A stretch of DNA of 20,210 nucleotides from Bordetella parapertussis (GCA_943324725.2 CALPMR020000022.1:1-20210), one strand, 5' to 3'. Positions 10,008-19,206 are shown, counted from the stretch's first letter. Made by a program: numbers and translations. The notes: generated by a model not told the origin, from the sequence alone.

Positions 10008-10545
10008 CATGCCGTCGATTCGATCCAGGTAAACAAGTGGAAGAAGCAGCTGCTGGAGTGCGGCCACGAGCGGTTCAGCCGCGTCAAAAAATCACAGACC
10101 GAGGATGAGGGCCAGACCAAAAATAGAGAGCCGTTCCAGCAGATCAACCTGCTCCAGATGGAGCTGGAATGGCTCAATAATAGTCTCAAATACATGGTAC
10201 TCGTGAATGCACACACGGATCGATCCCGACCCTCCTGGCACGAATTTTGCCACTGCTCCAGAACTGTTCTCAGCTGGAAATCGACCGGCGGCCTTGACAC
10301 GGAATTCTGCCTGGATGGCTTGGAGATGGTGCTGTATCTTGTTGAAGCGACTTTGGCTGACGCTCAAAGACGTCGCCGCAGGCTTCCCGACGAAGCCGAA
10401 TAGAGGTGCCTCTCCGTGCCTTGCAACAATGGCCGGCGGAACTCGGCCTGGCCCTCTTCCTGGGGAGGCACTGCCAAATCCCCACAGCAGATTGGGAGGC
10501 AGAACTCTCTATGAAGGCTACGCTGAAACTGAGCCCAACTCCTGA
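10008..10545 (+). pseudogene. decayed IS3-family transposase (orfA/orfB remnants)
   Basis: Three separate pieces of an IS3-family transposase survive in the same orientation. From about 10020 to 10193 lies an OrfA C-terminal half (VNKWKKQLLECG, then FQQINLLQMELEWLNNSLKY, the leucine-zipper-like tail). From about 10269 to 10340, LSWKSTGGLDTEFCLDGLEM matches the OrfB region just before its second catalytic Asp. From about 10470 to 10545, in another frame, NPHSRLGGRTLYEGY matches the usual OrfB C-terminus. The DDE catalytic segments are gone and the intervals are far too short, so the element is dead. It separates the glycan operon from the membrane protein gene at 10774-12441. Confidence 0.75.
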
Positions 10546-10773
10546 CATCCAGAGTTGGCGATGCCCGGGCTCCAGACTATCCAACAACAGTCACCAACCC
10601 TCGCCGTCACCAACCACCAACGACCCTTCAGAAAGAAACTTATGTGGTCATCAATTATTGCCGACGACCGTTGCAGCAATAGCAACACAAGTCACACGAC
10701 AGCTTCCAATAAGTTCAGCCAAAATGCAAACCCCGCGACAGATCAGAAAGCCAGAACGCCTTCCTTTTGCCAT
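10546..10773. other. intergenic, no recognised gene
   Basis: This region follows the IS3 relic. On the minus strand an ATG at 10771-10773 immediately follows the stop of the membrane protein gene and opens a 40-codon hydrophobic frame (starts MAKGRRSGFLICRG, stop at 10651-10653). The length and the lack of any family signal leave it unsupported as a gene. No terminator hairpin was found. Confidence 0.3.
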
Positions 10774-12441
10774 TTAATTTAATAAATCCATTGATCTTGG
10801 GGGAGGATAAATGCATATCGAAGGGATTTGCCTGCCGAGATCAAGCCGAATCACATCATCACGACCAGCAAGCAGCAAAACAGGCGAGCAACGAACAACG
10901 GCAAGACGCTTCTTTACAATTGAATCGAAAAGTCCATCAACCGAAGCATTTCGGCCATCCTTGAGCCTGGCAAGCTCCATATAGGTAATGGGAATTAATT
11001 TTTTAAAACGATTGTGGACCAAGCCGTACGTCAAATCATCCATTATCACAGGGCCAAAGCGATGATCCGCATCATCGGGGAATAGATCAGTTGAAACCCT
11101 GCCAACGCTTTCCCATTGACTCAAAGAAACACCCGGACCAACATAACCGTGGCGGAAAATTGGCGCAATATACAAACCAGAATAAACAATCGAGCCCAAA
11201 CCATTCAGCGAGAAGAATAGGACAACAACTTGCATGGAGCGATTAGCATAGAAGCTAGAATTTTCGCTCAATATGCGATCCATATCTTTTGCCAAGAAAA
11301 ATGATCCAACGACAACCGCAGCCGATAGACGGTAGAAGCTGTGAGAAGAATCCAAGCAAAACAACAGCAAAGACGAGATTAAAACCGCCAGACAAGACAA
11401 CCTGCGCCAAGGGAAGCTTTGCCTTGCAATACCTTTGGAATGATACATACCCGCCAAAATAGACCACGATAAATAAATTGCGCCAATCAGCATCAATGAA
11501 ATCAATCCCAGCACAAACACGGCCTGCAACAAGACCATTGGCTTAGGAATAGATAGAGAAGGCAATATATGCAAAGGGGATTGGTTGGTAAAAGCGATAT
11601 TTCTTACAGCATCAATTGGGAATTGACGATTCAGCGACCAAGCCGGCCTGGATATTGCCAAAACATATTGACTAAATTCAGGCATTGACCCGCAAAGGCT
11701 GAAGCTGGTCCTGTAATATTTCGAGGATACGATGAGCAGCAGCGTTGTGCAAGTGACGAATATCCCCCTAGCAATACTTGACTCCAACAAGCCCCAGGAA
11801 AGCAGAATTAGAGCAGGGAACAGCAAGAAAAATTCAGGATGAATATAAAGACCTACGTACCAACAACCAGTCGCAAGAGCGAATAACGCCATGCCTCTTT
11901 TGCGACTTGACGATTGCAGACAGAGCATCATTAGCAAGCAAGTCGAAATCCACAATTGCTCCGGCCTGTTAATGAGCAGATAGGCTGGAATTAAGCCAAA
12001 ACAGCACACACTAAGAGGAAGAAAAGCAAGCCATTTAGCATTCAAGCTTCTCCACAGATCATGCAATGCAAAAGAAAGCAGGCCCCCAACCAAAAAAATA
12101 CTAAGCCAACGTCCAGCAAATAATTGCTCGACACTGATCGCAAAGGCAGAAGTAATGACGGCTGCCGGCTGCAATAAAGCAGGGACAACAGTACCCTCTG
12201 GACGACAAAAGCCAAAAAGACCAAGGGGATTAGCACCTTCCTGAAACCAGCGAGCCGAAATTAACTTGAACGCGACTTCATCAGGGTAGACAGGAAACTG
12301 TGAATAATTTCCCAGAGCAAATACCAGGACAATCCCAATCAAAAAAAGTGGCAGGAAATGGGCTACAGATCCGCTGCGACCAACGATCAAAAATTGAATA
12401 CAAGTTGAGAAAGTGTCCCGAATTCGCTTGTTGTTACTCAT
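10774..12441 (-). CDS. polytopic membrane protein, GT-C glycosyltransferase-like
   Basis: The 555-residue protein has about ten or eleven hydrophobic helices across residues 29-410, followed by a roughly 130-residue soluble tail. The first loop carries an acidic pair in YPDEVAFKL (D54, E55) at the position of the catalytic/metal acidic motif of GT-C transferases. RPEQLW (159-164) and HPEFFLL (about 201-207) resemble loop motifs of PMT/ArnT-like proteins. This suggests transfer of a sugar from a polyprenyl-phosphate donor on the periplasmic side, but it is an inference from topology. The start ATG at 12441 lies 137 bases past the stop of the HEAT gene on the same strand. Base composition is clearly AT-richer than in the neighbouring ruvB operon, suggesting recent acquisition. 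Confidence 0.72.
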   Translation of the reverse strand: MSNNKRIRDTFSTCIQFLIVGRSGSVAHFLPLFLIGIVLVFALGNYSQFPVYPDEVAFKLISARWFQEGANPLGLFGFCRPEGTVVPALLQPAAVITSAFAISVEQLFAGRWLSIFLVGGLLSFALHDLWRSLNAKWLAFLPLSVCCFGLIPAYLLINRPEQLWISTCLLMMLCLQSSSRKRGMALFALATGCWYVGLYIHPEFFLLFPALILLSWGLLESSIARGIFVTCTTLLLIVSSKYYRTSFSLCGSMPEFSQYVLAISRPAWSLNRQFPIDAVRNIAFTNQSPLHILPSLSIPKPMVLLQAVFVLGLISLMLIGAIYLSWSILAGMYHSKGIARQSFPWRRLSCLAVLISSLLLFCLDSSHSFYRLSAAVVVGSFFLAKDMDRILSENSSFYANRSMQVVVLFFSLNGLGSIVYSGLYIAPIFRHGYVGPGVSLSQWESVGRVSTDLFPDDADHRFGPVIMDDLTYGLVHNRFKKLIPITYMELARLKDGRNASVDGLFDSIVKKRLAVVRCSPVLLLAGRDDVIRLDLGRQIPSICIYPPPRSMDLLN

Positions 12442-12577
12442 TCACGTTGACCTGCAGCCATCAACTGACACCCCTCCAGCTCGGAGGGCCCGAGCAGCAC
12501 ACAGCAAGAGCTGCTGAGCGTCAGTACGACTAGTCACAATCAATGGCCGCGGCAAAGCCAACAGATCGAAGTTCAGT

Positions 12578-13183
12578 TCAGCTCTGTAAGCCATCGAGCG
12601 CTGCCGCCACCACCCGGTGATCGCTATCAGCCTGTAATCCCTGCAGCAACTGCCTCGCCTGGTTCGCCGTGTTGGCATCGCCCTCCCGCACCAGCCGACC
12701 CAGCACTTCGGCGCCACCCACCCGCACCGTGCCATCGCCATCGGCGATCGCCAGCTGGGCCAGATCCAGCAGCCAGGACAAGGCAATAGCGGGCTGCTCG
12801 GCCAGGGCGGAGAGGATGCTGCAGCGCACCAGCCACTGACCATCCCGCTCGAAGGCGGCGCGCAGCAACGGCCAGGCGCGCTCCACTCCATAGCTGGCGA
12901 GGGCATTGGCGGCCTCAGCCCGCACATTGGCGTCCTCATCACCTTCCAACACAGCCACCAGTGCCAGCCAACCGACCTCGCTGCGCTTGATCCCCAACCC
13001 CGCCGACGCGATCGAACGAATCATGAAGGTGGTCTGCTCCAGCCCCAGCAACAGCAGTGGCGTGGCCTGCTCCTCCGGCAGCGAGCGCAAACCCACCAGG
13101 GCCGGCATCGCCCGACTGGGATCGCCGGAAGCGATCGCCTCCCGCAGGGCGGACAGATCGGGGGCTGGGGGGGAGGATTCCAT
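12578..13183 (-). CDS. HEAT-repeat protein
   Basis: The 201-residue soluble protein is built of helical repeats. Recognisable units are LLLLGLEQTTFMIRSIASAG, ALVAVLEGDEDANVRAEAAN, AFERDGQWLVRCSILSALAE and LAIADGDGTVRVGGAEVLG, each with the D-x-x-V-R turn of HEAT/PBS-lyase-type repeats, ending DSDHRVVAAALDGLQS. Such proteins act as scaffolds, and in cyanobacteria include bilin-lyase relatives; no catalytic role is claimed here. It starts 12 bases after the stop of the small membrane protein gene and appears to be the last gene of the ruvB operon. A degenerate copy of its last codons lies at 3723-3770. Confidence 0.85.
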   Translation of the reverse strand: MESSPPAPDLSALREAIASGDPSRAMPALVGLRSLPEEQATPLLLLGLEQTTFMIRSIASAGLGIKRSEVGWLALVAVLEGDEDANVRAEAANALASYGVERAWPLLRAAFERDGQWLVRCSILSALAEQPAIALSWLLDLAQLAIADGDGTVRVGGAEVLGRLVREGDANTANQARQLLQGLQADSDHRVVAAALDGLQS

Positions 13184-13195
13184 CAGCTGCGGCCA

Positions 13196-13480
13196 TCAGC
13201 CGCTTTCGGCAGTGTGACCATCGTCGCGCAGGGCGCGCAACAGCTCGCGGCGGCGGCGGCGGCGGCGCACCCAGCTCGTGCTGAGCAGGCCGATGCCGAT
13301 GCCGAGGGCGGGCAGGGCCTGCACCCGCTCACTGGCGGGACGGTGCCACAGGGCCACCAGGGCCAGCAGGATCAACAGTGGCGAGGACAGGGCCAGCAGG
13401 GCCCGACGGCGGGACGCGGGGCTCATGCCCAGACCCTGGGCCATGGCGGCATCGACCTGGGTCTCGACGGATTTGATCAC
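13196..13480 (-). CDS. small two-helix membrane protein
   Basis: The 94-residue product has two hydrophobic helices (ALLALSSPLLILLALVALW and VQALPALGIGIGLLSTSWV). A strongly basic run of arginines follows (RRRRRRR), then a short acidic tail, so the C-terminus should be cytoplasmic. The layout resembles small conserved picocyanobacterial membrane proteins, possibly DUF3188-like, but I cannot confirm the family. Start codon is GTG at 13480, overlapping the stop of the upstream amidohydrolase gene (GTGA), which supports translational coupling. Function unknown. Confidence 0.75.
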   Translation of the reverse strand: MIKSVETQVDAAMAQGLGMSPASRRRALLALSSPLLILLALVALWHRPASERVQALPALGIGIGLLSTSWVRRRRRRRELLRALRDDGHTAESG

Positions 13481-14709
13481 ACCGGGTGGTCCATCCAGCG
13501 CAGCAGGCTGAGGGTGAGCACCTGCACCCCCACAGCCAGGCAGCCCTCATCCGGGTTGAAAGTGTTGCTGTGCAGCGGCGTGCAGCCCTGGGGACCAGCC
13601 ACTCCGAGGCGGAACATCGTGCCCCGGGTGCCCTCCAGCAAGGCGGCGAAATCCTCCGCCCCCAGCGAAGGCTGCTCCAGCCATTGCACCCGGTTGCGGC
13701 CCAGCAGCTCAACGGCGGCATCGGCCACCAGGGTGGTGAGCGTCGGATCGTTGTGCACAGGCGGCGAAATGGTGCGGTAGTGCACCCGGGCCTCACCGCC
13801 GTGACCCCGGCAGAGGGCCTGCACCGTTTCCTCGATCCAGGCCGGCAGCTGGGCATAGAGGTCCAGATCAAGGCAGCGCACGGTGCCGAGCAGGCGCACA
13901 TGGTCGGCGATCACATTGAAGGCCTTACCCCCCTCGATCCGCCCGAAACTGACCACCACCGGGTGCAGGGCATCGAGGCGTCGGCTGATCGCCTCCTGCA
14001 GCCCGCTCACCACCCGGGCAGCGATCCAGATTGCATCGGTGCTCTGGTGGGGCCGGGCGCCATGCCCCCCTTCTCCGAGCACCTCGACCACCAGCTCGCC
14101 GGCCGCCGCCGTGAAACTGCCGCTGCGCACCCCGATCGTGCCCACCGCCAGGCTCGGGAACACATGCACCCCGAACAGGGCCGTGACCCCCTCCATGGCG
14201 CCGTCGGCCTTCATCCAGGCCGCCCCTTCGGCCGTTTCCTCCGCCGGCTGAAAGATCAACCGAACCCGTGCCGAGAGCCGCTCTTGCACGGAGGCCAGCA
14301 ACTGGGCCACCCCCAGGCCCACGGCGGTGTGGATGTCGTGGCCACAGGCATGCATCAGGCCCTGGCGGCTGGAGGCGTAATCCAGTCCCGTGCGCTCCTC
14401 AATCGGCAGGGCATCCATGTCGCAGCGCAGGGCCACCAGAGGGCCATCCGCGGGCCCCAGCTCCGCCACCACCCCCGTGCGCCCGACACCTTCGCGGACC
14501 TGCCAGCCATGGCGGCGCAGCTCGCCGGCCACCAGAGCGGCGGTCTGCTGCTCATGGCCACTGAGCTCGGGATGGCGATGCAGATGGCGCCGCAGCAGCA
14601 CCAGCTCCGGCAGCGCCCGCTCCAGGGTCTGATCCAGGCCCAGCTCCTGCCACAGCAGCGGTGACTGGGGCGTGGTGGTGTGGGAATCGGCAGAGAGGGG
14701 CAGGATCAT
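13477..14709 (-). CDS. M20 family amidohydrolase (HipO/AbgB-like metallopeptidase)
   Basis: The 410-residue protein belongs to the M20D amidohydrolases, which cleave N-acyl amino acids such as hippurate or indole-acetyl conjugates; the physiological substrate here is unknown. Visible motifs are LRRHLHRHPELSGHE near residues 39-53, LRCDMDALP (94-102), the metal-binding MHACGHDIHTA (C122, H124), QPAEETAEG (E157/E158), FGVHVFP (H182) and C-terminal PLHSNTFNPDE. The set of metal ligands seems complete, so it should be active and cytoplasmic. It starts 19 bases after the TPR gene stop and overlaps the next gene by GTGA. Confidence 0.93.
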   Translation of the reverse strand: MILPLSADSHTTTPQSPLLWQELGLDQTLERALPELVLLRRHLHRHPELSGHEQQTAALVAGELRRHGWQVREGVGRTGVVAELGPADGPLVALRCDMDALPIEERTGLDYASSRQGLMHACGHDIHTAVGLGVAQLLASVQERLSARVRLIFQPAEETAEGAAWMKADGAMEGVTALFGVHVFPSLAVGTIGVRSGSFTAAAGELVVEVLGEGGHGARPHQSTDAIWIAARVVSGLQEAISRRLDALHPVVVSFGRIEGGKAFNVIADHVRLLGTVRCLDLDLYAQLPAWIEETVQALCRGHGGEARVHYRTISPPVHNDPTLTTLVADAAVELLGRNRVQWLEQPSLGAEDFAALLEGTRGTMFRLGVAGPQGCTPLHSNTFNPDEGCLAVGVQVLTLSLLRWMDHPV

Positions 14710-14728
14710 GGACAGGCTCGGGGAGGCT

Positions 14729-15628
14729 TCAGGAGGCCAGGCGCAGGAACTGGTCGAGAGCCTGAATCGGCACAGGGGGCCAACGCCGTATCTGCTGCAG
14801 CCATTCTCCCTGGCGATAGCGAGGATCGAGACCGGAGGCCGCGGCCCAATGGCTCTCAGCTTCGCCCCGGGCCCCCTTGCTCCAGAGCAGGGCCGTCAGG
14901 CCGGCCCGGGCATCGGCGAACAGGGGATAGCGGCGGATCAGATTGCGCAGCTCCCGCTCCGCCTCCTGCAGATCCCCCTGCTGATAGGCGGCCAGGGCGG
15001 CACTGGAGCGAGCCATGGCGAAACCGGGCCTGACCTGGGCGGCCTGGGCGAAGCAGGCGCGGGCAGCGGGCCAGTCCCCGAGGGAACCCGCCACATTGCC
15101 GAGGTTGTACAGGGCCGACGCATCGGCCGGGTCGCGCTCCAGCACCCAGTGGTAGTCGGCAGCAGCCGCATCCCAGCGGCCCAGGGCCTCCTCGGCGGTG
15201 CCGCGATTGAGATGGGGATCGGCATTGGTGGGATCGAGCTCCATGGCCCGGTCCTGGGCGGCGATGGCGGCCTCGGCATCCCCCAGGGCGAGCAGCACAT
15301 TGCCGCGATTGCTCCAGGCGGAGGCGTCCTCGGGAGCCCGTTGCAGCACCTGATCCCAGAGGGGCAGGGCGTCGCCGAAACGGCCGTCGCGGCTGGCGGT
15401 CAGGGCCTGATCAAACAAGCGGGGCAATGACAGCTCGCTGGCAGACGGGGAGGACACCACCAGAACCGCAGGCTGGCTCAGCTGCGCCAGTGCCAGCCCC
15501 GGCTGAGTTCCCATGGCCTGGGCCAGGGCGGCGGCAGGGGCCAGCAACAGCCAAGCCACGGCAAGCATCAGGGCGAGCCCCCCCGCCAGCCAGGTGCGCC
15601 GCGGCCCCCCAGGAGCTGGAGTGTTCAT
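14729..15628 (-). CDS. TPR-repeat protein with N-terminal signal or anchor
   Basis: The 299-residue protein starts with a basic stretch and one hydrophobic helix ending AAALAQA (about residues 12-37), a likely signal peptide or membrane anchor. Tetratricopeptide repeats follow: [75 protein letters not shown], then a further degenerate pair. It is likely a periplasmic or thylakoid-lumen scaffold for protein interactions; the partner is unknown. Its ATG overlaps the ruvB stop (ATGA at 15625-15628). This linkage to ruvB looks like a conserved picocyanobacterial arrangement. Confidence 0.87.
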   Translation of the reverse strand: MNTPAPGGPRRTWLAGGLALMLAVAWLLLAPAAALAQAMGTQPGLALAQLSQPAVLVVSSPSASELSLPRLFDQALTASRDGRFGDALPLWDQVLQRAPEDASAWSNRGNVLLALGDAEAAIAAQDRAMELDPTNADPHLNRGTAEEALGRWDAAAADYHWVLERDPADASALYNLGNVAGSLGDWPAARACFAQAAQVRPGFAMARSSAALAAYQQGDLQEAERELRNLIRRYPLFADARAGLTALLWSKGARGEAESHWAAASGLDPRYRQGEWLQQIRRWPPVPIQALDQFLRLAS

Positions 15629-16728
15629 GCCGCCTGCTGGGCAGGCCAGCCGAGATGGGTACGACCGGCGGCGGTGACCAGCCGGCCCCGGGGGGTGCGC
15701 TGCAGCAATCCCTGCTGCAGCAGAAAGGGCTCGATCACGGTCTCAAGGGTGGTGGGATCTTCCCCCAGGCCGGCCGCCAGGGTTTCGAGCCCGACGGGCC
15801 CGCCGCCATAACCCTCCAGCATCAACGTGAGCAGGCGCCGATCACTGGCATCGAGCCCGCGACCATCGACCCGATGCAGGCTCAGGGCCTCCTGCACCAG
15901 CTCGACGCCGATGTGCTCATGCCCCTGGACCGACGCCACATCCCGCACCCGCCGCAACAGACGGTTGGCGATGCGAGGCGTGCCGCGGCAGCGGCGTGCC
16001 ACCTCCAAGGCACCCTCCTTCTGCAGCTGCAACCGCAGCAAACCGGCGGTGCGCTCCACAATCGCCTGCAGATCATCCAACTCATAGAACTCCAGCCGCT
16101 GAATCAGACCGAAGCGATCGCGCAGCGGTGAACTCAGCGCCCCGGCCCGGGTGGTGGCGCCCACCAAAGTGAACGGCGCGATCGGCAGGCTGCGGGTGCG
16201 AGCCGTGGTGCCCTTGCCCACCGTGAGATCGAGGCGGTAGTCCTCCATCGCTGGATAGAGCAGCTCCTCGGCCACCCGGTTGAGCCGATGGATCTCGTCG
16301 ATGAACAACACCTCGTGGGCCTGGAGGTTCACCAGCAGACCGATGATGTCGCGGGGGCGCTCCAGGGCAGGGGCGCTGGTGATGCGGCAACGCACGCCCA
16401 ACTCCTCGGCCAGCACCAGGGCCATGGTGGTCTTGCCGAGCCCCGGTGGACCGTGCAACAGCACATGATCAAGGGCTTCACCACGGCTGCGGGTGGCCTC
16501 CACGGCGATGGCGAGCACCTGCTTGAGTTCGCTCTGGCCAATGTAATCGGCGAGGCGGCGGGGGCGAAGAGAGTCTTCGCGGCCGGGGACGTTGTCGATC
16601 GGGTTATCCTCTTGACAAACCTGGGGATCAAGCAAGCCCGGTCGGTGTCGCCACGATTCGGTGCCCAGATTGCTGCCAGATTGCCGTCCCGATGCTGAGG
16701 AGCCGGCCTGGGAAGAGACGATAGCCAT
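15625..16728 (-). CDS. ruvB: Holliday junction branch migration helicase RuvB
   Basis: RuvB is the hexameric AAA+ motor that, with RuvA, drives branch migration of Holliday junctions. The 367-residue product has the Walker [10 protein letters not shown] (residues 93-101), Walker B LFIDEIH (141-147), sensor-1 GATTRAG, the arginine-finger segment SPLRDRFG, and the C-terminal winged-helix domain with [17 protein letters not shown] and [17 protein letters not shown]. An unusual leader of about 50 residues precedes the family start ([12 protein letters not shown]). Its PGLLDPQ and PIDN segments are of the kind seen in marine Synechococcus RuvB. It heads the minus-strand operon, with about 220 bases between it and the start assigned to the divergent glycosyltransferase. 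Confidence 0.96.
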   Translation of the reverse strand: MAIVSSQAGSSASGRQSGSNLGTESWRHRPGLLDPQVCQEDNPIDNVPGREDSLRPRRLADYIGQSELKQVLAIAVEATRSRGEALDHVLLHGPPGLGKTTMALVLAEELGVRCRITSAPALERPRDIIGLLVNLQAHEVLFIDEIHRLNRVAEELLYPAMEDYRLDLTVGKGTTARTRSLPIAPFTLVGATTRAGALSSPLRDRFGLIQRLEFYELDDLQAIVERTAGLLRLQLQKEGALEVARRCRGTPRIANRLLRRVRDVASVQGHEHIGVELVQEALSLHRVDGRGLDASDRRLLTLMLEGYGGGPVGLETLAAGLGEDPTTLETVIEPFLLQQGLLQRTPRGRLVTAAGRTHLGWPAQQAA

Positions 16729-16948
16729 ATCCAGAAGGAGTGCTTAGGGCGACAACAGGACGGGAGCTCGAGAGGGGGAAGGGGAGGGCAAGCAACGTGA
16801 GCTCTGCAGCGCTCTCACAGAGGGATCAAAGGGCCAAAGAAGAAGCTTCCAACCTTAAATGCCAAAGCAGGCAACAATGTACGCTGCAGAAATTTCTGAT
16901 AAAATAGGAATACCTGTCACCTGCCGGCGCTCTCCACGGTCAGGCCCA

Positions 16949-17911
16949 ATGATTCCACAGTCTACCGATTTGGAGCCGAGCTTGTCCCAGCCGATCGAGA
17001 TTTCCATTGTTTCACCAGTTTATCAAGCGGCCACGATTGTGCCCCGCCTCGTGGAAGAGATACTTCAGCATGCATCAGCGATAACGCCCAGCTTTGAAAT
17101 TATTCTAGTAGAAGATGGCAGCACAGACGAGTCCTGGAATGCGATCCGAGCAGCATGTGACAAAGACGGTCGCGTCACAGGCATAAAACTGAGTCGAAAT
17201 TTTGGCCAACATTACGCCATCACAGCTGGCCTCTCAGCCGCAACAGGCAGGTGGATCGTCGTGATGGACTGCGATCTCCAGGATCGACCGGACCAAATTG
17301 CGCTGCTCTATCAGACAGCACTCAATGGCTATGACACGGTCTGCGCGCAACGGACGGCCCGCAGCGACTCGGCCCTGAAGCGACTGTCCTCCAGACTCTT
17401 TTATCGACTATTCAGCTATCTCACCGAAACCAAGCAAGATGCATCGGTAGCCAACTTTGGCATTTACAACCGCAAAGTCATCAACGCGATTCTGAGCATG
17501 AATGACTCCACTCGCTACTTCCCCTCCATGGTGCAGTGGGTAGGTTATAGGCAAACCAGAGTCACCGTACTACACGCCACAAGATTCGAGGGCAAAACCA
17601 CATACAATCTCCGAAAGTTAATACGGCTTGCGGCAAACAACATCATCTCCTTTTCCGATAAGCCGCTCCGGCTCGTCGTACTCTCTGGCATTGCCATCTC
17701 AGGAATCTCGTTCCTGATCGGGGCCGCCTATTTCTCAGGTAATCTGCTCGGCCTCATCACCGTTCCTGGCTACACAAGCATCATCGTCTCAATATGGCTG
17801 ATAGCAGGAATGATTATTTTTGTGCTTGGGGTTGTGGGATTGTATGTGGGCAAGACATTTGAAAAAGTAAAAATGCGACCCAACTACCTGGTGGACGAAA
17901 GAATAAACTGA
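16949..17911 (+). CDS. family 2 glycosyltransferase, GtrB/DPM1-like (second locus)
   Basis: The protein contains the GT-A core ISIVSPVYQAATIVPRL, the LVEDGSTDESW nucleotide site, IKLSRNFGQHYAITAGL, and the metal-binding D-C-D in VVMDCDLQDRPDQ. FEGKTTYNLRKLIRLA then leads to two C-terminal membrane helices and the tail YVGKTFEKVKMRPNYLV. This is a polyprenyl-phosphate sugar transferase like the gene at 4769-5710, but only moderately similar to it. The ATG at 16949 places 15 residues before the family core. The frame is open to an ATG at 16859, adding 30 residues, and TAAAAT near 16902 could instead be a promoter -10. The stop overlaps the next start as TGATG. Confidence 0.9.
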   Translation: MIPQSTDLEPSLSQPIEISIVSPVYQAATIVPRLVEEILQHASAITPSFEIILVEDGSTDESWNAIRAACDKDGRVTGIKLSRNFGQHYAITAGLSAATGRWIVVMDCDLQDRPDQIALLYQTALNGYDTVCAQRTARSDSALKRLSSRLFYRLFSYLTETKQDASVANFGIYNRKVINAILSMNDSTRYFPSMVQWVGYRQTRVTVLHATRFEGKTTYNLRKLIRLAANNIISFSDKPLRLVVLSGIAISGISFLIGAAYFSGNLLGLITVPGYTSIIVSIWLIAGMIIFVLGVVGLYVGKTFEKVKMRPNYLVDERIN

Positions 17912-18639
17912 TGTCAGCTCAAGTCGGCTTTCTTGTCTGGGATTCGAACTTTTTCGGGCTCAAGACGGGGCGTGTAGGGTGCCAAGGAGGCAAGGATGCA
18001 TCACTCGCATTAGCAGAAGCCAGAAGAAAAAGTTACAAGCTTGTCTATGCCTTCAGCCAAGAGCGATTGGGGCAAGCCCTATTGGATGAGTTCAGTGGCA
18101 TTGATGTTGATGGACAAGTTACCCACAGCAAGTCTGCTCATGACTGCGAATTACTCAAGAAGAGGGAGCATGCTATGGATGATTTTTTTCAAATCTTCGA
18201 CACCTCTCCAGCCCTCCAAGAACTAGCACTTTACAGCGGCATTTTCTCACGCTTTCGATTAGATGCGAATCTTCCGCCTGGTTCGTTTGAGCGCATGTAC
18301 GAGAAATGGTTGCTTAACTCGCTGCGTGACACCAAGAACAGTTGTGTTTACGTTAAAGGATCTACCTTGGAACCACTGGGCCTAGTCACGGCATCCTGGG
18401 AAAGTGACTCATGCAATATTGGACTACTTGCCGTGCATCCAACATTCCAAGGCCAAGGAATTGGCAATGGCTTGCTGCAGCTTATTGAAGAAGAGTCGTC
18501 AAAACGTGGCGCGACGTCTATAGGAGTAACAACCCAGCTTTCGAATCACAATGCGAGGAAGCTATACGAGAAGAGGGGATACGAAGAGCGCAAAATACGA
18601 TACATATCACATTTTCACTGGGAAGATTCAGGCGAATAA
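17911..18639 (+). CDS. GNAT acetyltransferase, WecD/TDP-amino-sugar acyltransferase-like
   Basis: The 242-residue product begins with the WecD-type block FLVWDSNFFGLKTGRV (residues 7-22). A C-terminal GNAT fold has GLLAVHPTFQGQGIGNGLLQ (about 171-190, the acetyl-CoA pyrophosphate loop Q180-G185) and TQLSNHNARKLYEKRGYEE. WecD-like enzymes N-acetylate dTDP-4-amino-4,6-dideoxyhexoses, so a dTDP-amino-sugar is the likely acceptor, though no cognate aminotransferase is present in the window. The start ATG shares its A with the stop of the GT2 (TGATG). In a complete locus more sugar genes would be expected downstream; here only remnants follow. Confidence 0.86.
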   Translation: MSAQVGFLVWDSNFFGLKTGRVGCQGGKDASLALAEARRKSYKLVYAFSQERLGQALLDEFSGIDVDGQVTHSKSAHDCELLKKREHAMDDFFQIFDTSPALQELALYSGIFSRFRLDANLPPGSFERMYEKWLLNSLRDTKNSCVYVKGSTLEPLGLVTASWESDSCNIGLLAVHPTFQGQGIGNGLLQLIEEESSKRGATSIGVTTQLSNHNARKLYEKRGYEERKIRYISHFHWEDSGE

Positions 18640-18999
18640 ATACGGCAAACATTAACCGCATCAAACATCAAAGCGCTATTTCTGCGGAAGCCATGCGAAT
18701 CGAAGACTCTCATGCATCGATATGCCGGCATACGAACCCGACGGCCACGATTGCGATACGTAACCAATCTCTCCAGCCTCAAGGTCCACCATACCCAAGA
18801 CTCTTCTTCAAAACCACCAGCCATTGCAATACAGTCCTAATATCAAAAAGGTGCGCGCACTCACGGCCTGTTGACGGGATTCCACTACAGGTTTTCCAGC
18901 CAACGCTTAGCGCGCAAAATCCAAATTGCGAACCTCACCGAGACAGTAGCTGCCAAACCCAAATCAACAACAGCAGATTAGTGTTCTCTTGCATGAGAT
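18640..18999. other. gene-poor stretch, probably eroded
   Basis: I see no supported gene here. Open frames on both strands lack family signals. A plus-strand piece reading GLLTGFHYRFSSQRLARK near 18870-18925 looks protein-like but is stopped at about 18979. It may be debris of a gene that once followed the acetyltransferase. Confidence 0.4.
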
Positions 19000-19206
19000 T
19001 TGTACTCACGAAAGGGCACTTGGCAGCCTCCATACTATGCCGTTGTCGGCATTTCATCAAATCCGCCCAGCAATGGCGATGATGCCTTGCTTACTTATCT
19101 TGGCACTGGGAAACCTGTCGCGACGCCAATCGTCCATGCATTGTATAGTGAGGTTTCATGGGAGCAAGGATTGGGACCCTTCCCCGGCTCTAGATGGGAC
19201 GGATGA
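19000..19206 (+). pseudogene. unidentified ORF, probably the C-terminal fragment of a lost gene
   Basis: A 68-codon frame from a TTG at 19000 encodes a protein-like sequence (YYAVVGISSNPPSNGDDALL, then YLGTGKPVATPIVHALYSEV). A stop immediately precedes it and there is no plausible start signal. Its TGA at 19204-19206 overlaps the ATG of the GtrA-like remnant at 19203 (ATGA), as between intact genes in such operons. This suggests the true 3' end of a once longer gene. I do not recognise the family. Confidence 0.4.

Noticed and set aside
10651..10773. 40-codon hydrophobic ORF just after the GT-C-like gene (minus)
   Set aside because: Abuts the stop codon, but it is too short and without any recognisable family or conservation evidence.
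13245..13270. GGC/CGG trinucleotide run resembling a repeat
   Set aside because: It simply encodes the arginine-rich stretch of the small membrane protein.
13486..14664. Plus-strand ORF of 392 codons
   Set aside because: Antisense to the complete M20 amidohydrolase; long only because of high GC and third-position bias.
14672..15430. Plus-strand ORF of 252 codons opposite the TPR gene
   Set aside because: Gly/Gln/Ala-rich shadow of the TPR coding frame with no own family signal.
15427..16131. Plus-strand ORF of 234 codons opposite ruvB
   Set aside because: Antisense to RuvB and the TPR gene start; low-complexity translation.
18693..19082. Plus-strand ORF of 129 codons
   Set aside because: Translation is non-protein-like, has no family signal, and overlaps the better frame from 19000.
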